Positions 40,304 through 51,019 of a stretch of 64,000 nucleotides of DNA are shown piece by piece. The stretch covers positions 620,001-684,000 of the forward strand of contig JANTUC010000004.1 of NCBI GenBank assembly GCA_026873275.1, given 5' to 3'. Numbering within the stretch: the stretch's first letter is position 1; each line of letters opens with the position of its first letter. The DNA is from Pseudopithomyces maydicus (Eukaryota > Ascomycota > Dothideomycetes > Pleosporales > Didymosphaeriaceae). The notes beneath the pieces were generated by a model. The model was not told where the DNA came from, searched no databases, and saw nothing but the letters and a program-made list of their open reading frames with translations. The translations under genes and the position numbers were made by a program.

Positions 40304-41496
40304 TCAGCCCCCAGTCGTCGCCATCTGAACAGTAGTGTCCAACCCTAGCTCGATCTCGGGAAGCTCGTCCTTTGACCAAGCACACGTATATCCACTCTCA
40401 CCCTGAAATGCTAACCGCAGGAACTCCATCACACATTTCACCACAACCTCGAAACACCTTTCCCCATCCAGCTTCCCCGTCATCTGTTCCGTTACTGCAT
40501 TTCCCACCCCACCGAGCTTCAATATCAATGGGAGATCACTGAAAGCCAAATGGCTTGCCCCCTTCAAGTTGATCTCCTGCACCTGTTCGAGGTGCCCCCA
40601 TAGTTCCTGCCAAGTGGCATTGTTACTGCGATCGCGCCGGTCAGGTGCTCCCCGTCCAAACAGCATCACAGGTTTGGCGGTTTGGGACAGCGTGCCATAG
40701 GTTGAGCCGTCCATGTTGATGGCTCCTATGAAGCGTGGGTCTTGCATGAGAGCAGAGATTGCTGTCGCCCCGCCAAACGAGTGCCCGATGATCACCGTCC
40801 TATTCACGTCAAATGTCGCTGTGGCTTCCGGGATGAGTTGCTTGACAACTTCGAGGTTCCCCATTTGCGCAACGATGAAGCGAGCATCTGCAACACGTGT
40901 TTCTAGCAACTGCTCATGCTTCTGCGCGTCTTCCTCTCTGATGTCGGGTAGGATAGTGCCCATCACTGTTGCATGGTCTGGGAATTCGACTACCATGGCT
41001 TCAAAGGGATGGTCCATTGTAACCACCGCGTATCCTTCTGAAGCGATGCGTTGCGCTATAACACTGTACTGGTGTCGGACGAAAGTCAGACCTGGAGAGA
41101 AGAGCACTATGAATGGCGTTAGCGAACTGTCGCATCGCTCCATCCCCACCACATACCCAGTGGAATCGATTCAATGTCTCGCACGGCGCCTGTTCCTATG
41201 TGCAACCGGAGCAGAGCCGTGAACTTTGGTAGCCCGACTCTTTCTAGTCCCATATCTAGAAATTTGGTCGCCAGTGGTGGTGCGTATGGCATCGTGATGG
41301 TTGCACTGACATCAGAGCGCTCGATGGGATAGAATACCGACACCACGACTTGTCGAGGGCCCTGTTTAGGGTCCAGCGGATCTATTCGCGTACTGTCGAC
41401 AAGACTGACCGTGTTACAGCCAACGGCGCATGGACCGTTGGGCCCAGCTATTACAATTTCTGCTTCCGATGCTGCCATTGTGAACAAGTACGACAT
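40304..41496 (-). CDS. Platelet-activating-factor acetylhydrolase-like lipase (PF03403 type)
   Basis: This alpha/beta-hydrolase is predicted to cleave short or oxidised acyl groups from phospholipids. Exons 41157-41496 and 40304-41106 are joined over a 50-nt intron (41107-41156, GTATGT..CATAG, GCTAACG branch), giving about 380 residues. The join reads ESIPLVLFSPGLTFVR, a typical core strand. The nucleophile elbow IIGHSFGGAT puts Ser at about residue 223; the Asp candidate is in GAINMDGSTYG and the His in KGASHLAFSD, in family order. The N-terminus has no clear signal peptide, so an intracellular enzyme is likely. An alternative start at 41478 drops six residues. Confidence 0.85.
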
Positions 41497-41957
41497 GTAT
41501 TGGAATCAAGGATAACCAAGGGCCATCACTTCACAGAACGAGGTCATTTACGCACGATGATGATGGAAGCAAGAAATACATGTTCTTCTGATATGGAGCC
41601 GTCAATTCAGATATACACCCTGTGCCTAACATTCCTTCGTTGTGAATGCGAGCAGAGCGAAGTTATCATGCGAGGTTGCTCCGGTGTTCTGAGACCATGG
41701 TCATCTGGCCGGGACCCTTGCGGGTACTAGGGTGTGCTATTGGGACAAGTATAACGTGGCTGCAGCCTTACCGTGAGATCTATTCTCGGAACAAAAAGTC
41801 GTACATGTTGGGCCAAGTGAAGGTTTGGGTATATATTAGGTTCTGAGCTGCCTCAGAATGGTGTTACCTATGGACAAGGCCACTTGTTGGTGGCTGTGGG
41901 TTGAGGACAGGCATGTGCTGGCAAGATGGATGCAGGCATGCCGGCGCATCACCAGCA
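41497..41957. other. Intergenic region
   Basis: It lies between two minus-strand genes: the promoter of the PAF-acetylhydrolase-like gene and the 3' end of the oxidoreductase. Nothing else is recognised. Confidence 0.4.
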
Positions 41958-43109
41958 TCACCACCACTTTTCACAGAAAACCCACTCTGCGTTTACGTGT
42001 GGTTGCTTTCGCACCCATTCCACGATGTCATCAGTCATGTCGGGTGGACCGCATACGTAGAAAACGGTGCCGCTTGCTTCAGCTGGATTGCCAACTGCGC
42101 TCGCCAATGCAGTGTCATCAATGCGGTGCGTCCACGCAGTGACGGGCACTTCTGTGTCGGACTGTATCTGAGGCAGTGTGAGTGACATTAGCGGATGAAT
42201 GGGCTCGTCGTTTTGGCGGTTCAGAGGCGCCCCGTCCCAAGTGCCGGTGAGGAATAGTTCTATGCAGTTGTTGGTCGAGTGGGAGCGTGGTTTCCGGAAC
42301 AGATCCAACAGCCTTGTGAGGAAGAGGACTTCTTCCGGCTTCGTATCGCTCGAGGGGACCTTGGTGGAGTATAATATGCGAACCTCTGGTTCGATCTCCT
42401 GTTCGTTGATGTGCGAGAGCATGGAGACCAGTGGGCTGCCGTGGAAGTCAGCGCCATTGCACCGAGTGAGCCGGAACGGCAGCAGGGCGGGCGCTTACTT
42501 TATGCCAACGCCTCCAGCAATGAAGACGGCGCGTTTGATTTGTGCGTAATCTACGGTCTGAGGCGGCCAGACAAAGCTGCCCCCGACTCTTACGTGGACC
42601 TCTTGTCCGAGGATGTCTTCGGGCGCCTGCCACAACCAGGCAGCTGGCGGGTTGTCGGGGCTCTTCTGGACGGCGAGTTCGAGGAAAGGCTTGTGGCCCG
42701 GGTCAGGTCGCGGCCGGGCTTGACTGGGGGTGGATGTCAAGGTGAAGCCGCCGGCCTGGGGGATGCCCGGTACGTGGACGTCGAGCCATTGTCCTGGTTG
42801 GAACTTAGTCCATCAGCGACCGTTGAGAACAGCAGGAAGGGTCGCGGACGATACGTTGACTGTGTCCTGCTCGCGCAGAGCAAATTTGAACGTCCTTAGG
42901 CGGTCATTGATGGGGGTGACGGTCTCGATGGTGACCGGAAAGAGGCCATGGTCGCGGGGCTCGGTCGCTGTTCTCTCTTCGTGACTGAGGCTGGCTTTGG
43001 CTTTGGAACGCGTCTGCACCATGCTGCTCAGTGAGGGCGCTCGCAGTGTGGAGGGGAGATGGTTACACCGGGCCGAACTGTTCAGTATTCGCAGCGACCG
43101 TGCGAGCAT
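41958..43109 (-). CDS. OXNAD1-like FAD/NAD(P)-binding oxidoreductase, probably mitochondrial
   Basis: This is a ferredoxin-reductase-fold protein with FAD- and NAD-binding domains. Exons 42855-43109, 42499-42803 and 41958-42435; introns 51 nt (GTATCG..TAAG) and 63 nt (GTAAGC..GGCAG). The start at 43109 gives a leader rich in Arg/Ser/Leu (MLARSLRILNSSARCNHLPS), typical of mitochondrial import; a later ATG at 43022 (MVQTRSKAKA) is an alternative. The flavin-domain strand FQPGQWLDVHVPG and the following GFTLTSTPSQ stand where RxYSxx is found in relatives. The NAD-binding parts are FIAGGVGINPLVSML, FYVCGPPDMTDD and the C-terminal VFCEKWW. About 345 residues. It resembles the OXNAD1 group (oxidoreductase NAD-binding domain-containing protein 1); the partner and substrate are not known. 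Confidence 0.8.
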
Positions 43110-43361
43110 TACTCGAACAGCTGGCAAGCGTGGCAGGGATGCCGGTGAAGAGTCTGCGGTGGGGGAGAGGGGGTCCGAGTTTGGCCTGCAGCTCTCTGAT
43201 GACGCCAGTGTGGGTGAGGTGCTAACCGTCCTGGGCGCGCATGCCGCGGCTGATCCCGACGGCTTCAGCTGCATCTTCACCGCGGACGGCCCGCTTTTGA
43301 GCCTGCTATCCAGTAGCCCTCCCCTAGTGTTCTTTGGTCTGGAGCCCGTTGGAAACCAAAC
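43110..43361. promoter_or_regulatory. Short bidirectional promoter, oxidoreductase / monoacylglycerol lipase
   Basis: The two start codons lie 252 bp apart on opposite strands, so the promoters must overlap. No specific binding site was identified. Confidence 0.4.
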
Positions 43362-44513
43362 ATGTCGGTAGTCGAGGGCTGGCACACCGTCGAGGACGGC
43401 AAGAAGCTGTACACAAAGACATGGAAGGTGCGACTGGAAGTACCCCTGCAACGCGCCCATGCTGACCCCATATCCACGGATGCCAGACCGAGGGCCCTGC
43501 CAAAGCTCGTCTTGTCTTCGTCCACGGCTTCAGCGACCACTGTGAGTCTTCTTGCTTGCTTGCTTGCTTGCTTGCACCCGCCATGCCATGCCATACCATT
43601 GTCACTGACCCCCTGCCAGGCAATACCTACAACCACTTCTTCCCAACGCTCGCCTCCAAGGGCATCGAGGTCTACACCTTTGACCAGAGGTGTGTGCTGT
43701 CCTAGGTCAGAACCACTCTCGTTGGCTGACATTGCTGCAGAGGATGGGGCAGATCTGTGGAAACCCCCAAACAGAAAGGTGACACCGGGCCTACAACACG
43801 AGTCCTGGACGACATCACTTCCTTCCTCCGGACGGTCATCCCGTGCCCCATCCCCTTGTTTCTCATGGGCCATTCCATGGGCGGCGGCGAAGTCCTTCTG
43901 TACATGTCCACAGGTCCCGCAGATGTACGCAAGCACATTCGCGGCTACCTGTTGGAGTCCCCCTTTGTCGACTTTGATCCCAAATCCAAGCCCTCAGTTT
44001 TCACCGTCTTCTTCGGTCGTTTGGCTGGAAAGTTGATGCCACATCACCAGCTGGTTAATGCCCTTGATGTCAAGCTGCTTGCGCGGGACCCGGTAGTACA
44101 GCAGCAGTTCCAAGATGATAAGCTGTGCCACAACACCGGGACTCTGCAGGGTCTTGCTGGCATGCTCGATAGAACAGCAGATCTCGCTGCTGGGAAGATC
44201 AAGATTGGCGACGATGCAGGTGAGGGTGGAGTGACAAGGGTCTTCATAGGCCATGGTGACAAAGACGGCATTACCAACTACCACGCTACCAAGACTCTCG
44301 CAGATGGACTTCCGGTAAAGGACAAGGAGTTCAAGACGTATGCGGGCTACTATCATAGACGTGAGTTGTTCCGTTTCTCATGTTTTACTTGTGCTGACTG
44401 ATATAGTGCACGACGAGCCAAGCCCTGACAAGGAAGTGTTCATGGACGATGTCGCCAACTGGGTTCTAGCACGTACGGCGGTGCAGGTTGACGCGAGTAA
44501 ACCTAAGCTTTGA
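43362..44513 (+). CDS. Monoacylglycerol lipase-like serine hydrolase (Yju3 type)
   Basis: This is an alpha/beta-hydrolase (Hydrolase_4 type) that would release fatty acid and glycerol from monoglycerides at lipid droplets or membranes. Exons 43362-43427, 43487-43541, 43620-43689, 43741-44360, 44407-44513 with introns of 59, 78, 51 and 46 nt. Spliced length 305 residues. Sequence marks: VFVHGFSDHCNTYNHFFP (oxyanion HG), YTFDQRGWGRSV, nucleophile LMGHSMGGGE, Asp in GHGDKDGITNY, and His in GYYHRLHDEP. The intron at 43542-43619 contains a TTGC microsatellite. It is divergent from the OXNAD1-like gene. Confidence 0.9.
43549..43577 (+). repeat. TTGC tetranucleotide microsatellite inside an intron
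   Basis: About six to seven units of TTGC/CTTG sit within the 78-nt intron of the lipase gene. They could vary in length between strains without changing protein. Confidence 0.8.
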
Positions 44514-45165
44514 TTTCAGCGTGATTTTTTGGATGTTTTGTTCCTCTAAATACCAGCCGTTTATATAATCAACCGAGTAATCGCGAAGGAGGGGCGTTGC
44601 AGACTTGATGCATCCGTGCCGCAATATACTTTCCCGTAGAAGCTACTCTTTTGAGGCTGAGCGCCGCTAGTACACAACGTACTCGCGGCCCAACCCACTA
44701 GAAATGACAGCCCCCAGCCAGTAAATACGTCTAAGATGTGACGTTGGAGCGCACTGGCGGGATTGTTTCGTCGTTGAACGCGCGTTGACATGGAAATCAG
44801 CCAGTGGTGAAACATTGGCTTGACAGGTCATGGAGCCAAGCCAAGCAGCCAACATACGTACAAGTGTACTGCGCGCAACTTGGAAGGAGCAAGCACACGA
44901 CCGTCAGATGCAGCGAATGCAAACACAGGTTCAAGCGGAAGAAGAAGAGAGGGAGAGGGACGCGGTAAACGGATCGATGGCGGGAGGATGTGCAATTGGT
45001 CAGACCCTGGCGGCATGGAAACGGGCACGATGATGCTTGATCTGTAGCTAGAGACGGACGCCGGCAGCACCCGAAGAGGGTCAAAAAGTGCCGTTCACCT
45101 GCAAGACCGGCACTCTGCAGCTTAAGGATTCGCGTCGCCCAACGTTCGCTTTCCGTATTCCGCCC
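44514..45165. other. Intergenic region
   Basis: About 650 bp between plus-strand genes. Open frames on both strands are short and overlapping, without protein features; no RNA gene is seen. It should contain the transporter promoter. Confidence 0.4.
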
Positions 45166-46722
45166 ATGTTTCTGCACCACCGCAGAAATGGCTTGCCCGT
45201 TATTAGCCAGTTGGGTCGCGTGTGCTCCAGGCCACCTTTCACCTTACCTCCAAACCCGTCGTCAGCCCCTACAAAGGCCTTGCGCGCGGGCCCCTCGATA
45301 GTCCGGCAGTTGCGCGTCCTTCGTACCCAGACTGCACGAGATTCCCACATTAATAGTCGAGCGGTGCTCAATTGGTCTACCACAGCCCATCGCATACGGC
45401 GCATCTCCCCCTGTTCAACCACCATGAGCGCGACACAGTCGCAAACGCGCAGCCACGCGGGCCACTCGCACCACGGCCATCACCACCACCATGACAACAC
45501 ATACCTCGTCTCCAAGAACAAGAACGATGCCGGCGTGCGCATCACGCGCATCGGATTGTATGTCAACCTGGGCATGGCCGTGGGCAAAGGTGTTGGCGGC
45601 TACGTCTTCCACAGTCAGGGCAAGTAGCTCGGGATGCGGCTGTCGATAGGTGTTTCTAACAACCACAGCCCTCGTCGCCGACGCCATCCACTCGCTGACC
45701 GATCTCGTCAGCGACATCATGACGCTGGCGACAGTCTCGTGGTCGCTGAAGCCACCCTCGGAACGCTTTCCGAGCGGCTACGGAAAGGTTGAGAGCCTGG
45801 GTTCCCTCGGTGTCAGTGGCATTCTTCTCGGCGGCGGGCTGATGATGGGGTGGGCCGCCTTGATCGCACTGGCTCAGCAGTTCTTCCCCGAGGCTGCTCA
45901 CATCGCCGCTGAGTGGGGATTGCTGCCTCACAGTCACGGCCATTCGCACGGCGCCGAGGCGCTGGGGCCGAACATCAACGCGGCATGGCTGGCCGGAGGC
46001 TCCATCCTGATCAAAGAATGGCTGTATCACGCAAGTAAGGCTACAATCGTCCTGGACCTCGGGCACGACTAACGCGATCACCAGCACTCAAGGTTGCCAA
46101 CGAGCGCAAATCATCCGTCCTGGCCTCAAACGCATACCACCACCGCGTCGACTCGCTGACCGCCTTCGTTGCCCTACTCATGATCTTCGGGTCCAACATA
46201 CTGCAGAACGCCTCCTGGCTGGATCCAGTTGGTGGGCTTGTTATTTCGTTCATGGTGATCCAGGCTGGCGTGGGCAACACAAAATCAGCATTGTATGAAT
46301 TGGCAGACGTGGGCGTGGAGACGGAGATGCGGGACAATGTGCGGAAAGCAGCTACCAAAGCACTCGCGGACATCAACACGGGGGCATCCAACGACGTCTC
46401 AGTGCGTTATGTGCAAGGCGTCAAGTCAGGCCAGAACTACCTCATGGACGTGGAACTCGGCGTGCCTGGCACATACAGCATCGACCAGACCCGGGACATT
46501 GAGAACCTGGTGCGCGAGCGGGTAGGCAGTAAGGTGCGGGGTGTGAAGAAGCTCAGGGTGCGATTTGTTTCCAACACTGCGGACCAGCCAGACTTTTTGG
46601 ACGAGTTCATCAAGCCGAGCGACGTGGGAAACCTGTCACCCGAGCCGGATATGGAACATGACCATAGCCACGAGCACGATCATGATCAGAAGCAAGACGG
46701 GAGTGTCAGAAAGAGGAAGTAG
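45166..46722 (+). CDS. Cation diffusion facilitator (mitochondrial Mmt1/2-like metal transporter)
   Basis: This is a metal/proton antiporter of the CDF family. Exons 45166-45619, 45669-46034, 46085-46722. The first intron (45620-45668) begins GCAAGT rather than GT; the second is 50 nt. Spliced length 485 residues. The start at 45166 (MFLHHRRNGL) gives an Arg-rich, acid-poor leader of about 85 residues, fitting mitochondrial import as in yeast Mmt1/Mmt2. Helix 2 has the metal-site pattern ALVADAIHSLTDLVSD and helix 5 YHHRVDSLTA, the usual Asp/His quartet. His-rich stretches occur after the leader (GHSHHGHHHHHD), in the middle loop (HSHGHSHG) and at the C-terminus (EHDHSHEHDHD). The metal may be iron, manganese or zinc; sequence alone does not tell. 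Confidence 0.9.
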
Positions 46723-47209
46723 ATCTGTATTATAGACGTTGCATGAAAGCATCACAACTTGGGCATGGCGTTATACACATCAGGGTTCTGGGACACCGAT
46801 GATTCCCCTGTTTCATTGTCCAGGCGGTTAGGTTAGCTGAATTGAATAATTTGTTATGTTTATCGTTCGACAGCGGTTTATGATACGACGCCGGGCGTGT
46901 GTACTATCTATGGATGTCCGAACTGCTAACATGTTCTAGCTGCGCGGGAAAATATCAGCAGGCGGTCGACACAGCAGACCGGCATTTATCCGCGTCCAAT
47001 GGCACACATGGGCGTCTGAAGGGACGACCGGCAAAAATGATCGTCCTCGAGCGTCACCGTGGGGCGGGTAGGGCTAAGCATTCCTAGTTGCATGTGCTCG
47101 GGAGAAAAGCGCGATTGCAGCTATCAAAACATCCAGGCCCTTTAAATGTCTTCTCAGCCTCCCGATCTCCCGACAGTCCTGCGAATCTCTCCACGATACT
47201 GTCGCGACA
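46723..47209. other. Intergenic region
   Basis: About 490 bp between plus-strand genes; the xylulokinase promoter is expected here. No other feature is recognised. Confidence 0.4.
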
Positions 47210-49127
47210 ATGGCTGACCAGTTCCTGGGCTTCGACCTGTCCACCCAGCAGCTCAAAGGTGCCGTCTGCCCCACCAGAGCTACCCCGCCATCCCTCACTG
47301 ACGTACCACTACCCCAGGTATCATCGTGAAGTCCGATTTGAAGCTCATCCACGAAGCCAAAGTCGACTTTGATGCCGATCTCTCTAAATATGGCATCGAG
47401 AAGGGCGTCCTCACCAACCCTGCCGAGGGCGAAGTCTTTGCGCCCGTTGCTCTGTTCCTCGAGGCTATCGACCTTGTGCTGCAGCGCCTGAAGGAGCAAG
47501 GAGCCGACTTCTCCAAGGTCCAGGGCATAAGCGGTGCGGGCATGCAGCATGGAACGGTATTCTGGAGCAAAGATGCAGAGAGCATACTAGGCAATCTGGA
47601 TGCGGGAAAGACGCTGCTGGAGCAATTGGAGGGCGGTGCCAAGGGTGAGAGGAAAGGAGCCTTCAGCCATCCCTTCAGTCCAAACTGGCAGGATGCAAGT
47701 ACCCAGGACCAGTGCGAGAAATTCGACGAAATACTGGGAACGTCGGACAAACTGGCGGATGCAACGGGAAGCAAGGCTCACCACGTATGTTTTTCTTCAA
47801 AACCTCGGGCACCAAATTTCCCAGGAGTGGCATACTGACATTCAAGGTGCAGCGCTTCAGCGGGCCCCAGATTCTCAGGTTCCACCAAAAATACCCTGAA
47901 GCTTACAAGGCCACTGCCCGTATCTCACTCGTGTCCTCCTTCCTCGCCTCTGTATTCCTCGGCAAGGTGGCCCCAATTGATATCAGCGACGTATGCGGTG
48001 CCAATCTATGGGATATCAAGACCGGGAGATGGAACGAAGAGTGCCTCGCGCTCGCCGCTGGTGAGGAAGGTGTCGAGAACCTCAGGGCAAAGCTCGGCGA
48101 TGTACCAGAGGATGGCGGCAAGAGCTTCGGCACGATCTCACCTTACTTTGTCAAGCGCCATGGTTTTCCAGAAACCGCCCAGGTTGTCGCATTCACGGGT
48201 GACAATCCATCAACCATCCTCGCGCTCCCACTTCGCTCTTCCGACGCCATCGTGAGTCTCGGAACAAGCACAACATTCCTCATGTCCACTCCACAATACA
48301 AGCCCGACCCAGCCTACCATTTCCTGAATCATCCGACGACAGCGGGCTTGTACATGTTCATGTTGTGCTATAAGAATGGCGGACTCGCTCGTGAACACAT
48401 CCGTGACGCTATCAACCAGCATTCCAACGGATCACCAAAGACTTGGGATCTCTTCAACGAAACAGCACTCAATACGCCTGTGCTAGGACAGCAGAATCCA
48501 GAGACCGATCCCCTGAGATTGGGCTTATATTTTCCCCGCCCAGAAATCGTGCCGAATGTCAAGGAAGGAACATGGCGCTTCCTGTACAAAGACAACACAC
48601 TCTCGCCCGTGGCACCAGAAGGTGCGCAAGGCAAGACGGAAGACAAGAGCTGGCCCATCCCTACTGCTGATGCTCGGGCAATCTTAGAATCTCAGTTCTT
48701 GTCTCTCCGTTTGCGCTCAGAGTCACTAGTCACTCCCCAAGGCGATCTTCCACCGCAACCCCGACGCATCTATATGGTTGGAGGCGGAGCAGCGAACACT
48801 GCCATTGCAGATCTTGCAGGCCAAGTTCTTGGTGGCTCTGAAGGTGTGTTCAAGTTGGACATTGGAGGAAATGCGTGCGCTTTGGGCGCTGCTTATAAGG
48901 CAGCTTGGGGTGTACAGAGACAAAACAATGAAAAGTTTGAGGACTTCTTGGAGAAGAGGTGGAATGAGAAGGACTTTGTGAAGAAAGTATGCGAAGGGTA
49001 TAGGAAGGGAGTGTGGGAAAGGTATGGCGAAGCTCTGAAGGGGTTTGACCAAGTTGAAAAGAAGGCTATCGATGAAAAGGGACAAGACAAACTTGACAAG
49101 CAGAATGCTGGTGGTAAGGTCACCTAG
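47210..49127 (+). CDS. xkiA: D-xylulose kinase (FGGY family)
   Basis: It phosphorylates D-xylulose to xylulose 5-phosphate, the last step that feeds xylose and arabinose into the pentose phosphate pathway in the cytosol. Exons 47210-47258, 47318-47784, 47847-49127; introns of 59 and 62 nt with CTGAC branch sites. Spliced length 598 residues, usual for fungal xylulokinase. Marks: the phosphate-binding start FLGFDLSTQQLK, GISGAGMQHGTVFW with the conserved Met-Gln-His-Gly, DVCGANLWDI with the catalytic Asp, FTGDNPSTILAL, IVSLGTSTTFL, and the C-terminal ATP-site MVGGGAANTAIADL with DIGGNACALGAAYKA. The last exon has a Lys/Glu-rich tail. Confidence 0.95.
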
Positions 49128-49217
49128 ATTTTGGTACAAAAGTATCAAAAATAACAACCCATATATTCTACATTTCCCACTTCACTATCCAGCTACCCGC
49201 TACTATTAACCACATAT

Positions 49218-50138
49218 TCATTTCAAGAATCCAATACTGGCCAACTGCTCCTCACCACTCGTGCTGTTGCTCACTTCCTTCAACTGATCTAGGTCCTTCA
49301 AACCTTGTTCCAAAGCTTGCTTCTGCATCCCCCAGCTGTCGCTTCCAAGTGGCAACCGCAGCGGCCATTCTCCTCCCTTTTCCACAAACTCATGCAGTAC
49401 CTGTACCACCCTCTCTGGTTCAGCCCAATTTTTTGTTGCCTCTGGGCTTTCCTTGTACTTCAGCAACTGGTTGGTTGGCATGCTGGGATCCTTATAAACC
49501 TCCAATCTGGAAGAAGTGTCGAAGCTCGACGTTGCAGTCTCAGCATACCGCGTCTTCACACCGCCCGGCTCGACGCATAAGAAGTGAATGCCCCATTCCG
49601 GCGACATTTCCTTGGCCAAACCTTCGGTAAAGCCTTCGAGCGCGAACTTGGATGCGTGGTAGAAGGTGTTACCGGCGAATGCCAGTCGACCACCCATGGA
49701 AGTAATTTGGACGACTAAGCCTCCTTTCGCACCGGTCTTGGGATTGGATTCTCTTAGGATCGGGAGAACACGTTGTGTGACGCGGACGGCGCCCCAGAAA
49801 TTCGCCTCCATGACGCCGCGTGCTTGTTCCACGTCCATGGTTTCGGTGTCACCCATGGCGCTGAAGCCTGCGTTATTGACCACGACGTCTATGCGGCCGA
49901 ATCGTTCGAGCGTTGCAGCTAGGGCTTCGGCAATGGAAGATTCGGATGTTACATCGAGGGCGAGCTTGAGGATGTTGGGACCGGTTGGCAAGTTTTCCAG
50001 TGTGGATGGTTTGCGAGCAGTGGCAACAACCCGCGAGGACGTATTCTTGGTCAAGTGCTCACAGAGAGCATAACCAAGGCCAGAAGAGCAGCCGGTTATA
50101 AACCAGACAGCATCTCCGGGAAGCTCGTATGGTGCCAT
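49218..50138 (-). CDS. Short-chain dehydrogenase/reductase (classical SDR)
   Basis: This NAD(P)-dependent oxidoreductase has one exon and 306 residues from the ATG at 50138. Order of motifs: cofactor-binding TGCSSGLG (Gly-rich), an Arg in TARKPS after the second strand that suggests NADP preference, LDVTS, NNAG, the catalytic Ser in ITSMGG and YxxxK as YHASK, followed by PGGVKT. The extended C-terminal part matches the subgroup of fungal SDRs close to retinol/steroid-type dehydrogenases. The substrate is unknown. It is convergent with xylulokinase with 90 bp between stops; no functional link is implied. Confidence 0.9.
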   Translation of the reverse strand: MAPYELPGDAVWFITGCSSGLGYALCEHLTKNTSSRVVATARKPSTLENLPTGPNILKLALDVTSESSIAEALAATLERFGRIDVVVNNAGFSAMGDTETMDVEQARGVMEANFWGAVRVTQRVLPILRESNPKTGAKGGLVVQITSMGGRLAFAGNTFYHASKFALEGFTEGLAKEMSPEWGIHFLCVEPGGVKTRYAETATSSFDTSSRLEVYKDPSMPTNQLLKYKESPEATKNWAEPERVVQVLHEFVEKGGEWPLRLPLGSDSWGMQKQALEQGLKDLDQLKEVSNSTSGEEQLASIGFLK

Positions 50139-51019
50139 GGTTTCGAGAAATGGGTATGTAAGTCAAATGATCAGATTATTGTGTTCAAGGCTGTTGAGTG
50201 ACAGGTTATGAAGGAACAACATCTGAAATATATATTTTTTTCAAGTGACACCACACAATACTCTCGATTCTAAAATCCACGTCCTGACTGAAGTAGTTCT
50301 CACTCGAGACGCATTACTCCTCCTAAGTCCGAGTTCCACCACATAGCCACTAGGCTGATTCAGCACGCGTGAAGCTCAACAGTGCCTGTTTGGGGAAATT
50401 TTCTTGGAAGCACGGCGCTATCAATAGCATGTGTTACGCGCTTTGAATCCGACCCCGGTGTCATTGCATTTAGGTGTAAAGGGAGATCGAATGGGTTCAA
50501 GGCTGAGTAAGGGATTATGTGGGCCAATGGGGGATTTTACGGACGATGCGGACGAATCGCGTGTGAACGCGGCGTTAACGGCCACGGACCAAGAAGAAGA
50601 AGAAGAAGCTCCAGCTTCATGTCTTAAGCATGACCTCGGAACCCCATCTTGGTCGGAAGAAGATCCGATTTACTACAGGTATTTCGGAACAGAGGAGATG
50701 ATGAAGCATTCAATACACTTTAAATACCTTGCATCAGGTAGTCAGCTCCTAAAGATTTCCAGAGTTGTCTCCAGGGCTTAGCGCTGAGCTGTTGAGCGGA
50801 AACGCTCCTTAGTATTTGATGTTTGTTTCGGAGCGATATAATCCGGGGTCGTTGGACCTCGGCCCAATTCCCCACACCGAGCCACGCCTCTATCATCCTC
50901 CCTTCTCATCGCATCGCCATGTAGTCCTCCATTAGTCTACTTCGCGCGTGTCTTCAAGCGCAAAGCTCCATACAAAACTACCAACACTCACGATAAATCG
51001 ACGCTTCGCATTGCCCAAC
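50139..51019. promoter_or_regulatory. Divergent intergenic region
   Basis: It separates the SDR (minus) and the enoyl-CoA hydratase (plus). A run of TA/T-rich sequence at about 50228-50240 is TATA-like for the minus strand. An open frame at 50431-50781 starts with GTG and has an acidic run coded by GAA repeats (about 50589-50606); it lacks protein-family features. Confidence 0.4.

Noticed and set aside
50431..50781. 116-codon frame with acidic run between SDR and hydratase
   Set aside because: It starts with GTG, has no similarity to a known family and lies in a divergent promoter region. Not enough evidence for a gene.
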